Assembly: GCA_964354375.1 (NCBI GenBank)
Contig: CAYGZQ010000022.1
Coordinates: forward strand, 24,056 to 54,008
Reading direction: 5' to 3'
Origin: CAYGZQ01 sp964354375 [NCBI: uncultured Planctomycetota bacterium]
Lineage (GTDB): Bacteria; JAJVIF01; JAPKYR01
Length of the DNA: 29,953 bases
Shown here one piece after another: positions 1 to 9,279 of the stretch. Under the pieces are notes generated by a model. The model saw only the letters and a list, made by a program, of their open reading frames with translations. It did not search any database and was not told the DNA's origin. The position numbers and the translations under genes were made by a program. Each line of letters begins with the position of its first letter. The first letter of the stretch is position 1.

Positions 1-108
1 GCTACCTTGCCGCTCGCTGCGCTCGCAGCAAGGATAGCAGCTACCGGCAGCTACCTTGCCGCTCGCTGCGCTCGCAGCAAGGATAGCAGCTACCGGCAGC
101 TACCGGCA
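1..108. repeat. Tandem repeat, two 49-bp units plus a 10-bp tail
   Basis: Bases 1-49 and 50-98 are identical, and bases 99-108 repeat the last ten bases of the unit (GCTACCGGCA). Each unit contains the arms CTTGC and GCAAG around a GC-rich core, so each copy can form a weak hairpin. The array lies just beyond the 3' end of the HEAT-repeat gene and may continue outside the window. I see no coding signal in it. Confidence 0.85.
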
Positions 109-137
109 ACAAGCCTGATGGCAGGTTCAGACCACCC

Positions 138-1556
138 TTACGACGGATCATCCGTCTCAGCCGGGAATCTCTTCTCGATCTGCGCGATGGCCGCGCTTAT
201 GTCCCTGTCGAGAATGAGCCTGTCACGCTCGAGGGAACGGAGAATCTCGATGTCCTGACGCGTGCCGACCTTCCCGAGCGAGATCGCGATCGCCCTGACG
301 ATCTCGAAATTGTCGGGTACCGCGGATGTGGCAAGCGATCTGAGACGCTCGCGGGAAGCGTCCGTGTTCATCTTCCCCAATCCGGTGATGACCGAAACCA
401 AAGCGGCATGACCGCCTGACTCGTTCAGCCCGAAGTCGATGTCCCCGGCGATTATCCGGTCATAGAGACCGATCACCTGGTCTCCGTCCATTCCGCCGAG
501 CGCCTCGAGACCGACTCTTATGAGACGAGGATCGGGCTCATCCTTATCGAGAAAATCGATGACCTCGGGAACGAGCGATTCGTCCCCGCAAGTCGAAAGT
601 GCGTCCATCGACCAGTAGCGCAGCCAGAATTCATTCGAGTCGTCCCGCACGACCGCCCAGAGATAGTCGCGCGCTTCGGGGACCCCGACCGCCCCGAGAA
701 TTCTCGCGGCCTGGTTTCTTGCCTGGCCCTGACCGTTCAGGTACAGCTCCAGCGCGCGATCGCTCGCTCGCTTTCCGCCGATCTTCCCGATCGCGTCCGC
801 CGCGTCCCCCGTCAATCCCACCGGACCGCGCTCCACGAACGCAAACAGGGCGTCCAGTGCCTCAGGGTCGCCGACATCTCCCAGAAGCTGAAGTGCTTCT
901 CTTCCCGCAGAACGATCGGACCCGTACGCCGCGGTGATCAAGGCCGCAACGGTCTGGGGCGCGTACGGCGCGATGTTCAGAATTCCATTCCTTGCCGCTT
1001 CGCGGACCGACGCGCTCGTCTCGCTCAGGTTAGAGATCAGAAGCGGAAGATCGTTCGGGTCGTGCAAAGCTGCCAGCGCGCTCAACGACGCGGCTTTAAC
1101 CTCAACTTCCGGATCGTCAACAAGGGTCATGATTCTCTCCTGCTCGGAAGGCATCGGATCTTCCGCAAGAACCCTCAGCGCGGCAGCCAATACGCTGGGA
1201 TTGTCGTTCTGAAGGAATGTGGCGGCGAGCTGACCTCGTCCCGCTACACTCACCCGCCCAAGTACCCACAGTCCGGCGAGCTGTCCCGACGCATCGGATC
1301 CCTTGCACTCCTCCATCGCGACCGGTCCGAGCGCATCGGGTGTCAGGGATTTCAGAATGTTCTGGCGGGCGTAGTCGCGGATCGTGCGGTCGCCGCTCTC
1401 CAGCGCCTCGATCCAGAGCATCGGGTCGGTGCTCCGGGCGAGCGTGTCGATCGACGATGCCGGGGTTTTGTCGGATCCCGCAAACAGCCACCACACGGCG
1501 ATCAGCCCGGCAAGCACGATAATCCAGGGGTCGAGTCTTTTTCGGAATTCATTCAT
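138..1556 (-). CDS. Membrane-anchored HEAT-repeat protein
   Basis: A 472-residue protein that starts with a short cytoplasmic stretch and one hydrophobic segment (about residues 12-28, WIIVLAGLIAVWWLF). There is no lipobox cysteine, so it looks like a signal anchor. The rest is a run of helical repeats of the HEAT/PBS-lyase type, recognisable by recurring patterns such as DPEVEVKAASLSALAAL, SASVREAARNGILNIA and GDPEALDALFAFV. Such proteins are scaffolds or adaptors; no catalytic site is visible. The ATG overlaps the stop of the upstream methyltransferase gene (ATGA), with a GGTGGA stretch eight bases before it, so it is probably translated as the third gene of the mutL operon. Its partner is unknown. 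Confidence is high for the fold and low for any specific function. Confidence 0.85.
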   Translation of the reverse strand: MNEFRKRLDPWIIVLAGLIAVWWLFAGSDKTPASSIDTLARSTDPMLWIEALESGDRTIRDYARQNILKSLTPDALGPVAMEECKGSDASGQLAGLWVLGRVSVAGRGQLAATFLQNDNPSVLAAALRVLAEDPMPSEQERIMTLVDDPEVEVKAASLSALAALHDPNDLPLLISNLSETSASVREAARNGILNIAPYAPQTVAALITAAYGSDRSAGREALQLLGDVGDPEALDALFAFVERGPVGLTGDAADAIGKIGGKRASDRALELYLNGQGQARNQAARILGAVGVPEARDYLWAVVRDDSNEFWLRYWSMDALSTCGDESLVPEVIDFLDKDEPDPRLIRVGLEALGGMDGDQVIGLYDRIIAGDIDFGLNESGGHAALVSVITGLGKMNTDASRERLRSLATSAVPDNFEIVRAIAISLGKVGTRQDIEILRSLERDRLILDRDISAAIAQIEKRFPAETDDPS

Positions 1557-3592
1557 GTCCGAAATCCACCGTAGAGATGATAAACCAAATCGTCCAGCGC
1601 GCGCATCGAGTCGGCGTCACGTTTCCTCACCAGCTCGGACGTCAGCCTCGCCAGCGCAGCATGATATAGCGCGATTCTCCCGGCAACAACCGCGATTTTT
1701 TCTCTGTCGGACGGCAGGTCCCTTGCCACAGGTTCAAACGAGTCATAGTCCCTGGCGACAAAGGAGTTCACGACCCTCTTGATTTCCCTCTCAGATGGTA
1801 AAGGTACAGGCAGGCACTCGGTCGGGACAACAATGATCGGCAACCGCTTGAGAAAGAGAATTCTGAACTGTGCGTGGGGGCGATGATGTTGTCCGCCGGG
1901 ACCCGCACGATAAAGATCCGTGATCAGGCGAGACGCGAGTATTCCTGCAAGCGCGAGGACCGGAATGCGTGTGTCGCGGATTTTTCCCACATACACATTC
2001 TGATGGGCGAGCGCGAACGTCTCCGTCGGAGACGGCGCGACGAGCAGGCGGTCGCCGGTCTTGCGGATCAGAAACCTTGGCCCGGAATGGCTCTCAATGA
2101 CGGCCGATGATGGTGCGACCCCGGGGGGAACGATAAACCCGAGTTCCGGCGGAATCAGGTTCCCCATCGTCTTGTCGATCAGCACCGGGAGCGTCGCGTT
2201 TCGTGCGGGTTTCCTGGGAGCATCGACCGGTATCGCGCGGATCATGTGCGAGCCTTCGTGAAGAGTCGCGATGTCGCCGAGCGTGACCCTGTGTGGAGCG
2301 GGCGGGGCGTCAATGAGAAAGTCCGTCAAGTCGCCGGAAACGGCCGGAACGGTCGCCTTGGCCTCTATGAAGTCGCCCGATTCAGAGATGGTGAAGGAGC
2401 GAGCGTCTTTTAGACAGTGAGCGAACGCAGATGCGTCGCCGCTGCTTGCCTTCTGCCAAAGGTCTGACGACATATGCGCGAACCGAAAGTGCTTCTTGGG
2501 GCGCTTGCCCGAGACAGCCTTGCGCCAGATCATTACAGCCGCAGGGACATGCGCCCGTTCGAACGCGAGCGACCCGAGATCGATCACACCCTCAAAATCG
2601 CCCTCACCGTCCAAAAGGATTCTTATGTCGCGATACCTGGGATACGCGATCCACGTGTTCGGCGTGATGAATCCAAGCAGCCCGCCCGGTCGGAGGAGTT
2701 CCACGGCGCGATTGATGAACCACTTGTAACGGTCGCGGCAGCCCGATGATGTCGCGGGAAATCGTCGAGCGAGCTCATCGATTTCCTTTCTCAGTTCCCC
2801 CGCCTTCTTCTTTCCCCCGGTCTTTCTCAGGAACGCAACCGGGCTTCCCCTGCCGCTGAAAAATTGATACGGAGGATTCCCAATGACCCCGTCTGCTTGC
2901 CCTTCCCCGAAGGGAAGATCCCTGAAATCCGAAAGTGCGTCCGCGTGTCTCAGTATCCGACCGGATAAATCGTCGGGCACCTCCCGTCCGAGTTCTCTTC
3001 TGAAGTGCCACGACAGATTTCGCCTTGCGAGGGCGATTGCGACATCGTCGATGTCGAATCCCAGCAGGCACTCGCGCGCAAGTGTCGCCGGGTCCACGCC
3101 AGGGAATTGATTTACGAGTGTATCGAATGTTTCCAGGAGGAAATATCCCGCACCGCACGCGGGATCGACGATGAGGGGAGGTTTTGTGTTCTCACACAAT
3201 GGCGTGACAACTTCTCTCGCGATATATCGCACGACAGCCTCGGGAGTATCGAACGCGCCCAGGCTTCGCGCGCGATTTCTGTCGGGAACAATCGCGATTT
3301 TTCCGGCGGAGGATATCTCCCCAAACCTGCATCCTCTCAGAAGCTCGATCAGATTCCCGACCGCGCGCAGCGACGGCTCGATGTCAAAGGGCCAGTTGCC
3401 GTCTATGTTCTCGATGAGCGGGATGAGAATATCGGAAGCCGGTATCTCGCGCTTGAACGCCGAGACATCGATGTGGATTATCCTATCCAGAGAAAAACGC
3501 CCGTTCGAGAGGCGAACCGCTCGCTCAATAGTCTCGAAGATCGCGTGTGTGGGGAGCATATGCTCTGGAGCCCCGGCGGCGGGATCGGTCAA
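1553..3592 (-). CDS. N6-adenine DNA methyltransferase (Eco57I/TaqI type)
   Basis: About 679 residues from the TTG at 3592. The catalytic domain carries a TPEAVVRYIA entry motif, SAM-binding motif I (DPACGAGYF, about residues 143-151), an acidic motif II (GFDIDD) and catalytic motif IV NPPY (about 239-242). This order is typical of gamma-type adenine methylases. The C-terminal part resembles a TaqI-like target-recognition domain. I see no nuclease motif at the N-terminus and no restriction gene next to it, so it may be an orphan methylase. The TTG overlaps the mutL stop codon (TTGA), which suggests translational coupling. An ATG at 3559 is the alternative start, and neither has a clear ribosome-binding site. 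An open frame continues upstream to 3760 inside mutL, but it gives an arginine/histidine-rich, non-native-looking peptide. Modification specificity cannot be read from sequence. Confidence 0.88.
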   Translation of the reverse strand: MTDPAAGAPEHMLPTHAIFETIERAVRLSNGRFSLDRIIHIDVSAFKREIPASDILIPLIENIDGNWPFDIEPSLRAVGNLIELLRGCRFGEISSAGKIAIVPDRNRARSLGAFDTPEAVVRYIAREVVTPLCENTKPPLIVDPACGAGYFLLETFDTLVNQFPGVDPATLARECLLGFDIDDVAIALARRNLSWHFRRELGREVPDDLSGRILRHADALSDFRDLPFGEGQADGVIGNPPYQFFSGRGSPVAFLRKTGGKKKAGELRKEIDELARRFPATSSGCRDRYKWFINRAVELLRPGGLLGFITPNTWIAYPRYRDIRILLDGEGDFEGVIDLGSLAFERAHVPAAVMIWRKAVSGKRPKKHFRFAHMSSDLWQKASSGDASAFAHCLKDARSFTISESGDFIEAKATVPAVSGDLTDFLIDAPPAPHRVTLGDIATLHEGSHMIRAIPVDAPRKPARNATLPVLIDKTMGNLIPPELGFIVPPGVAPSSAVIESHSGPRFLIRKTGDRLLVAPSPTETFALAHQNVYVGKIRDTRIPVLALAGILASRLITDLYRAGPGGQHHRPHAQFRILFLKRLPIIVVPTECLPVPLPSEREIKRVVNSFVARDYDSFEPVARDLPSDREKIAVVAGRIALYHAALARLTSELVRKRDADSMRALDDLVYHLYGGFRT

Positions 3593-5460
3593 TAGGATTT
3601 GCTGCGCTTGAACGATTTCCGGAACCATTCCTCGTCCAGCCGGACCATGGTGGGACGTCCGTGCGGACACGTCAGGAAAGTGCCGTCGCCGATGTGATCG
3701 ATCAGGAACCCGATCTCCTCCTCGGTGAGTTTCTGTCCGGCCTTGATTGCGCTCTTGCACGCGAGATTGATGGTGAATGCGCGGCGGAATCCACCCGGCT
3801 CCCCCGCGTCCTCATCCTCGCCGGCTCGCTCGAGTATGTCCGTGAACGCACTGACCGGATCGTCCCTCAGCGCCTGCGGTACGGCTCTCAGCGCGAACGA
3901 GCCCGATTGCGAAAATTCCTCGATATCGAATCCCAAAGACTTGATCTCGTCGAGATGCTCCAGAACCAGACCCGCGAGCGACGGCGGCAGGTTCACTTGA
4001 AGAGGGAACAGCAAAGTCTGGCTCACGACCGATGCTTCTCGCTCCCGCCCACTGAATTCCTCGAAAAGAATTCGCTCATGAAGATTGTGCTGGTCGATCA
4101 GATAAATCGCCCGACCGTCGTTGTAGACGATGTAGGTGTTCGCGAACTGCATCGCGCGTCCGGCAGCCTTCTCATCGAAAATATCTTCATCGAGATCGAT
4201 TTCGTCGAACGATGGGTACTTGTGAGGAAGGTCCTGCTCGATGGGCACCGATCTCGGCGCCGGGAGATACGAAATCTCCGGACTGGCGGCGGAGGGCGTC
4301 AGGTCGGGCGTGTGGCGATGCTTCGGCTCCCGTATCGCCCATTCGATATCGTCCGCGCCGGACGCCTGCGCGGACTGAACGACCTCGCCGGTGATCTCGT
4401 CCACGTACACCGCCGGCGACAATTCCGCCTGGATATCCCGGCTTGAAGAGACCTGCAGCGGATGGCTGCTCTGGAGCGTCTGTGACACCGCATGATACAC
4501 CGCGCTCGTGACCGCACGGGGATTCGCGAATCGCACCTCGCTCTTGTGCGGATGAACGTTAACGTCGACTTCAGCGGGGTCGCAATCGATCTTGATCACC
4601 GCGATCGGGTGACGTCCGCCGGGAAGGAACTGCATGTAGGGTCGCTCCAGCGCCGAAGTGATCGACGCGTCCCTTATCAGCCGTCCGTTGAGGAAAAATA
4701 TCTGATCGGTGCGACGCGACCTGTGGATTTCGATCGATCCAATGGAGCCTGAAATTTTGATACGGTCCTGAACGAAATCGACGGGCAGCATTTTCTTCGC
4801 GGTCTCCACACCGTACACTGCGATTATCGTATCCGCGAGATTCCCCGTGCCCGGCGTTCTGAGCGTCTCCTTCCCGTTATGAATGAGCCGCCAGGCGACA
4901 CCGGGGTACGCCAGCGCGTACGACGACACCAATGTCGCTACCTTGCCGTACTCCGACGCTTCCGATCGCAGGAATTTCCTCCTCGCGGGCGTCGAATGAA
5001 AGAGCCTCAGGGATTCGACCTGCGTTCCCCCCGGCCACGGGATCGCCTCGATTCTCTTTGCGCCTTTCTCCCAGGTGAGTCTCGTTCCCGTCTCCTCGCC
5101 GTGGAAACGAGTGGAGAGAATCACGTCGCTCGCCGCGGCGATCGAATAAAGCGCCTCCCCCCGGAAGCCCAGCGTCAGGATCGCCTGCAGGTCGGCTTCG
5201 TCGGAGATCTTACTCGTTGTGTGCCTTTCGAGGAGAAGGGGGACCTGCTCCGATGGAATGCCGCACCCGTCGTCGCGGACCGTGATCGATATCATCCCGC
5301 CGCCGACCAGCCTTATCTCGATGTGTCGAGTGCCCGCGTCCAGAGAATTTTCGACGAGCTCCTTCACGACGCTTGCGGGACGCTCGATAACCTCCCCGGC
5401 TGCGATGAGCCGCACTATCTCCTGCGGAAGCTTGTGTATGTCGGGTTGATCGGGCCGCAT
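3589..5460 (-). CDS. mutL: DNA mismatch repair protein MutL, endonuclease type
   Basis: 623 residues, a normal MutL length. The N-terminal GHKL ATPase has VKELVENSLDAG (about 32-43), DDGCGIPSEQ and TLGFRGEALYSIAAAS. The C-terminal domain carries the metal-dependent nicking motif as DQHNLHER followed by E (from about 456; the usual motif is DQHA-x2-E-x4-E), plus ACKSAIKA (Cys about 568) and CPHGRPT (Cys about 598). These are the elements of MutL proteins that nick DNA themselves in bacteria lacking MutH. Asn in place of Ala in DQHA is unusual, but the acidic and histidine positions are kept. It is the first gene of a minus-strand operon with the methyltransferase and the HEAT protein. A TAAAAT hexamer lies only 14 bases before the ATG and there is no Shine-Dalgarno sequence, so the leader may be very short. 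mutS is not in the window. Confidence 0.97.
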   Translation of the reverse strand: MRPDQPDIHKLPQEIVRLIAAGEVIERPASVVKELVENSLDAGTRHIEIRLVGGGMISITVRDDGCGIPSEQVPLLLERHTTSKISDEADLQAILTLGFRGEALYSIAAASDVILSTRFHGEETGTRLTWEKGAKRIEAIPWPGGTQVESLRLFHSTPARRKFLRSEASEYGKVATLVSSYALAYPGVAWRLIHNGKETLRTPGTGNLADTIIAVYGVETAKKMLPVDFVQDRIKISGSIGSIEIHRSRRTDQIFFLNGRLIRDASITSALERPYMQFLPGGRHPIAVIKIDCDPAEVDVNVHPHKSEVRFANPRAVTSAVYHAVSQTLQSSHPLQVSSSRDIQAELSPAVYVDEITGEVVQSAQASGADDIEWAIREPKHRHTPDLTPSAASPEISYLPAPRSVPIEQDLPHKYPSFDEIDLDEDIFDEKAAGRAMQFANTYIVYNDGRAIYLIDQHNLHERILFEEFSGREREASVVSQTLLFPLQVNLPPSLAGLVLEHLDEIKSLGFDIEEFSQSGSFALRAVPQALRDDPVSAFTDILERAGEDEDAGEPGGFRRAFTINLACKSAIKAGQKLTEEEIGFLIDHIGDGTFLTCPHGRPTMVRLDEEWFRKSFKRSKSY

Positions 5461-5474
5461 GAAATCCGTGGGAG

Positions 5475-5502
5475 ATTTTACCCTATGCGGCGGTTAATGC
5501 AA
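5475..5502 (-). promoter_or_regulatory. Candidate mutL promoter
   Basis: On the minus strand TTGCAT (5502-5497), a 16-base spacer and TAAAAT (5480-5475). The -10 matches the sigma-70 consensus at five of six positions; the -35 matches only in TTG. Transcription would start a few bases before the mutL ATG at 5460. Confidence 0.4.
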
Positions 5503-5612
5503 TCGGAGCGAGCCAGGCGGCTCCAAAGACTCTCTGTCTATCGGGTGCCGGGCTCAGGCTGAGCGAGTCTTCGAGCGTGCCTGTGGCTGTCTTACAGTAC
5601 TGGAAGAATGAG

Positions 5613-5682
5613 TAGCCCGGCGATGCATTCGCCGGGTATTCGATATAATAATAAATATCCCGGCAAATGCATTGCCGGGCTA
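5613..5682. repeat. REPIN: two inverted REP palindromes headed by GTAG
   Basis: The left REP (5613-5636) has arms CCCGGCGA and TCGCCGGG around TGCAT, preceded by GTAG. The right REP (5659-5682) is the same element in inverse orientation, with compensating changes (CCCGGCAA/TTGCCGGG), and on the other strand it too is preceded by GTAG. A 22-base AT-rich spacer (5637-5658) separates them. Such head-to-head REP pairs are called REPINs and are mobilised in trans by RAYT transposases. The matching RAYT gene is at 24135-24653. The pair lies between mutL and the 3' end of the propeller lipoprotein gene, two genes that do not converge, so it is not simply a shared terminator. Confidence 0.88.
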
Positions 5683-5824
5683 CATACTACCAGTCCGGGA
5701 TCACCACCGTGCCCGTTGATGTGGATCGACGGCTTCGGCGGCTTGCCGTTATTGTGTGATATTGGTGAGGACTATTCAACGCGTCCCTACGCGATGCCGG
5801 CATCCGATCTCGGGTGTCTCAGGA
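5683..5824. other. Intergenic stretch without recognised features
   Basis: The rest of the 364-base gap between mutL and the propeller lipoprotein gene. Apart from the REPIN and the mutL promoter region I see no coding sequence, RNA gene or strong terminator. Confidence 0.5.
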
Positions 5825-8800
5825 TCAGTACAGATCGTAGATCCGTATCCCGTTCAAGGAGAGCAGGTACAGAAAGCCGTTATCGGTCTGGATATCGTAG
5901 TTCATGTTGTAAACCCACGGATCGAACGAATGGACAATCGACGGGCTGTCGGGGGGCCAGCCTGAGCATACCGTGGGGACCGCCCCGCCGTACTGATGCC
6001 CGCACAGGTAGGCAAAATGTCCGTCTGTCGCCATGTTCTGATACCAGTTCGACGGGGGCAATGAGACGGAGCCGATATAGGAGGGCGCAGCGGGATCGCT
6101 CAGATCGGCCACTTCGAAGACACCTTCTCCGCAGATGTGGAGATAATCGCCCACCACGGCGATTTCGCCGATCGTGTCGGTGGGCGTGTACGATCCCACC
6201 GGGGCGGGGTTGTACGGATTCGCGATGGAGAAAACCTCGATTACATCGTCCGAATCGGCCGCGTACATGTAATCGCCCCAAAAAGCGAGACCCACGAGAT
6301 TGGCTGAAGCAGTCTTGGTGGTCTTATAGACCGCGGAGGATGGGTCGGTGATGTCATACACTACCAGCGTCGCCGCTCCCGTGCCGATGTAGAGCGTGTT
6401 CTCGTGCACAGCTATTCCCGCGGCATTGTCGCTCACCGTGATTGAATCGATGATGGACAGGTCCGTTGGATCAGTCACATCGATGACCAGCAGATTCGAC
6501 AGGTTCACGTTGACGAGAATGAAACCGTCGCCTGCGGCGATGTTGAACAGGATGCCTGTCGGGAACAACTCGGACTCAACGTGCGCGCCGGCAGGATCCA
6601 GAATGTGGACCGCCTTGACGGCGTTGAGAGTGTCCCAGTTCGTGTCCGCTACGAAAAGGTAGTCGCCGACAACTGCCGCGTCCCTGCCCCTGTTCACAAC
6701 GGGGGCATGATAGACTAAGTCCGGGGTGGGAGGAAAAGCGATATCGTAGACATCGAAACCGCCTTCGTAAACTACCGAATACAGTGTCGAGCTGTCGGCA
6801 ACCATGCATATTCCCGCGCCGTGCATGGGGACTGAATCGACGAATACCGGCGCGTTGATGTCGGATACGTCGACGATCTCGTAGAAATCGGTATTGGACG
6901 CAAACACGTGATTGCCCTGCACTCCCAGGCAGTGAGGATTGTCGCTGATGTCCAGAGCGCTCTTGAAAAGTGGACCGGACGCAGTGTTTGTCAGGACCGC
7001 GAGCACGCCCTTGCCGACATCATCGGACAGAATGTATATCCGGCTGCCGTTGACCGCGCCGTCCCTTGCCTTTCCATCGAGAAACGCAACGCCAAGAAAG
7101 GCAACGCTGCCCGGGTCTTCGATATCATAGGTGTAAACGATAGCATCGATCCAGGCCAGCAGCCTTGTCTGCGAGCCTTCGGGATCGATGAGTGCGATGC
7201 CGTCACAGGGGTCGATATTCCCGGTCCCGGCAAGGGTGGGGGATTCAGGATTTGCGCTCCATTCGTAGATCCGAAGGTCCTCCGTGGAGTTTGCCTCCAT
7301 GGCTACGTAGAGGTTCTCCGAGTTCATCGCGATGTCCGACACATGTTCGCCAAAGTCTATAAGGTTCTCGTGGACGGCGATGTTGCCGAGGTCCGAGAGG
7401 TCCACCAGGCCAAGGAGATCGTAATCATTTTCGTGGCGGACGTAGTACAAATAGGGGTACTGCAAGGCGGCGGTCCAGGAGCCGTCCATCAGACGGAAGC
7501 CGATGAGGTCGGGCTGCGATGGGTCGGTCACGTCGTGGACCCAGACCCCGTAGAATCCGAATTGTATGAGGTAATCGCCGTATCGCCATGCGTTCGAGGC
7601 ACTGCAGAACAGCGTGTCCGGCGTCACTTCCACGGGATTATCGGGAGTGACATCCGTCTGCGCGACCCCCATATCGAGGTAATACGGAGCGACCTGAGTG
7701 CTGTTCGAAGTGTAGATGCGTATGTAGTACTGCCCCGGATAAAGGGGGAGGTCGTTCACCGGGATCGAGGCGGATCCTCCCGATACAGCCGCCTCCTGAA
7801 TCAATTCAAGGCCGGTGTCATAGACTCCGATGGTGGTCGGTGTTGCGTCGCAGTACAAAGCGATTGAGCCGGTCAGGTCGAATCCTGCCGGCACAGCGAA
7901 ACGGTAGTAATCTCGATAGTCGTCGGGCAGGCATAATTGCCCGGCGACGCTTTCGTCCATCTCGATATCGATCGCTTCGGACCAGTCGTTGTTGGCGTCG
8001 CCGACACAGTCGGGATCGGGAATATCGAGCGTTATCACCTGGAACGCCGATAGAGTCGAATCCGGCGCGGGCGCAGCGGTCTGTTTGTAGGCGGACCCAT
8101 CGGTCGACCCGACGCGGCACATCAGTTGCACAGGGCCGGCGTGGGTCGGAAGCGCCGGGCCGGTGAGCTCTGCGGTGTAAGAAGCTTTGATCCCGGATTC
8201 GCTTGAGAAGACTGCGCTGACACCGCCGGACATCAGGTCCGGGGCAAAGAGCCTGACCTCGCTCACCTCGCCCTGAACATTCCCGGCAGACTGTCCCTGC
8301 CAGTCGTAGACGCTGATCTCGAGCCGAAGCACACCCCCGCCGATTCCGGACTCGGTGTCGTAGTACAGGGTGTTCGCCACAGGCAGCAGAGTCACCCGCC
8401 AGGCCTCCGGCATATTCGCGTTGATCGGGAAATCGTCGGGGACCTCCGCGGGAGGGTTCGGGGTCGGCGCAGCCCACGAGGCGTCGACCGCGTACCCGAA
8501 CCTGACAACAGGACCCGGGTTCATGGGAAACCTGATCCGATAACGTCTCGTGTTGCTCGACCCTGCTGTGAAGACCGCGCGACCCTCGGGACTGTCGAGC
8601 GGTTCTCCCGCGACCCATGAGAGCCCGTCTGTCGGGGCGAGGATGTCGGCGAACAGCTTGTACGGGTTCACCGTGGCGGTCAGCATTGCGGGAGGAGTGG
8701 ACGCAAGCGTGCCCTGGGTGTAGCCGAACATCCCCGGAAGAGTGAATTCGGTCGGATTCCACCATCGCGTGAATCCGTCCGCGTTTTCAAGCCTCGTCTC

Positions 8801-9241
8801 ATCCGCATCCGCGACCAGAAAAGGTCCGAATGCGAGTGAGCCCGGCGTCATCAGGATTCCCTTAACGTCGAAACCGGCAAGCTGGGGCTTTATGGCGAAC
8901 GGATGTTCAAGAGTCACGTCGAACGCAAACAATCCGTGAGCTGGATCGGCGTCGCTCGGCACCGGCACCGCCGAAACGCCCATGGTCCCGTTGAGGACGC
9001 CCACCATGTTCAGGTGCAAGTCGGCGGAACGCATCGGCACGACCTGGATTCCGCCCTGGGCCAAGTCCAGTGTCAGGGCATAGAATCCTATGCACCGATG
9101 GCTGCTCGATTCGGTTCGAGGCAAAGAGCCGATTGACTCAAGGCCGGAGCCGGGCGGTACAGTTGGGCTTGTCCCGCAGCCGACCAATTCCGCCAGAATA
9201 ACTGTCGCCAGGATACAGCAGGCTAACCCGGATCGTGACAT
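5825..9241 (-). CDS. Large lipoprotein: shared N-terminal domain, PPC-like domain, LVIVP propeller
   Basis: 1138 residues from the ATG at 9241, chosen because GGGAGG lies six bases before it; an in-frame ATG at 9256 lies upstream of that site. The signal peptide ends in LVGC (lipid-modified Cys 22), so the protein is membrane-anchored and exported. Residues about 40-285 form a domain shared with the lipoprotein at 28138-29280 (motifs GFDVKGILM, NADGFTRWW, GYAVDASW, DFPINANMPEA). Residues about 415-525 resemble a bacterial pre-peptidase C-terminal (PPC) domain (DYRDYYRFAVPAGFDL, LYPGQYYIRIYTS). From about 540 to the end, repeated units of the form GDYLYVA...VIDVTDPTDL match LVIVP-type beta-propeller repeats. 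No enzyme active site is seen. A surface binding or structural role is likely, but the ligand is unknown. It appears monocistronic. Confidence 0.88.
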   Translation of the reverse strand: MSRSGLACCILATVILAELVGCGTSPTVPPGSGLESIGSLPRTESSSHRCIGFYALTLDLAQGGIQVVPMRSADLHLNMVGVLNGTMGVSAVPVPSDADPAHGLFAFDVTLEHPFAIKPQLAGFDVKGILMTPGSLAFGPFLVADADETRLENADGFTRWWNPTEFTLPGMFGYTQGTLASTPPAMLTATVNPYKLFADILAPTDGLSWVAGEPLDSPEGRAVFTAGSSNTRRYRIRFPMNPGPVVRFGYAVDASWAAPTPNPPAEVPDDFPINANMPEAWRVTLLPVANTLYYDTESGIGGGVLRLEISVYDWQGQSAGNVQGEVSEVRLFAPDLMSGGVSAVFSSESGIKASYTAELTGPALPTHAGPVQLMCRVGSTDGSAYKQTAAPAPDSTLSAFQVITLDIPDPDCVGDANNDWSEAIDIEMDESVAGQLCLPDDYRDYYRFAVPAGFDLTGSIALYCDATPTTIGVYDTGLELIQEAAVSGGSASIPVNDLPLYPGQYYIRIYTSNSTQVAPYYLDMGVAQTDVTPDNPVEVTPDTLFCSASNAWRYGDYLIQFGFYGVWVHDVTDPSQPDLIGFRLMDGSWTAALQYPYLYYVRHENDYDLLGLVDLSDLGNIAVHENLIDFGEHVSDIAMNSENLYVAMEANSTEDLRIYEWSANPESPTLAGTGNIDPCDGIALIDPEGSQTRLLAWIDAIVYTYDIEDPGSVAFLGVAFLDGKARDGAVNGSRIYILSDDVGKGVLAVLTNTASGPLFKSALDISDNPHCLGVQGNHVFASNTDFYEIVDVSDINAPVFVDSVPMHGAGICMVADSSTLYSVVYEGGFDVYDIAFPPTPDLVYHAPVVNRGRDAAVVGDYLFVADTNWDTLNAVKAVHILDPAGAHVESELFPTGILFNIAAGDGFILVNVNLSNLLVIDVTDPTDLSIIDSITVSDNAAGIAVHENTLYIGTGAATLVVYDITDPSSAVYKTTKTASANLVGLAFWGDYMYAADSDDVIEVFSIANPYNPAPVGSYTPTDTIGEIAVVGDYLHICGEGVFEVADLSDPAAPSYIGSVSLPPSNWYQNMATDGHFAYLCGHQYGGAVPTVCSGWPPDSPSIVHSFDPWVYNMNYDIQTDNGFLYLLSLNGIRIYDLY

Positions 9242-9279
9242 GATGTTCCTCCCCATTCCAAGTTTGAAGGCCAGGACAT

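Noticed and set aside
1553-3592. Type IIG restriction-modification enzyme
   Set aside because: No nuclease motif is visible at the short N-terminus and no partner endonuclease gene is adjacent, so only methylase activity is supported.
3593-3760. N-terminal extension of the methyltransferase inside mutL
   Set aside because: It gives an Arg/His-rich peptide unlike any methylase N-terminus and lies wholly within the conserved MutL C-terminal coding region.
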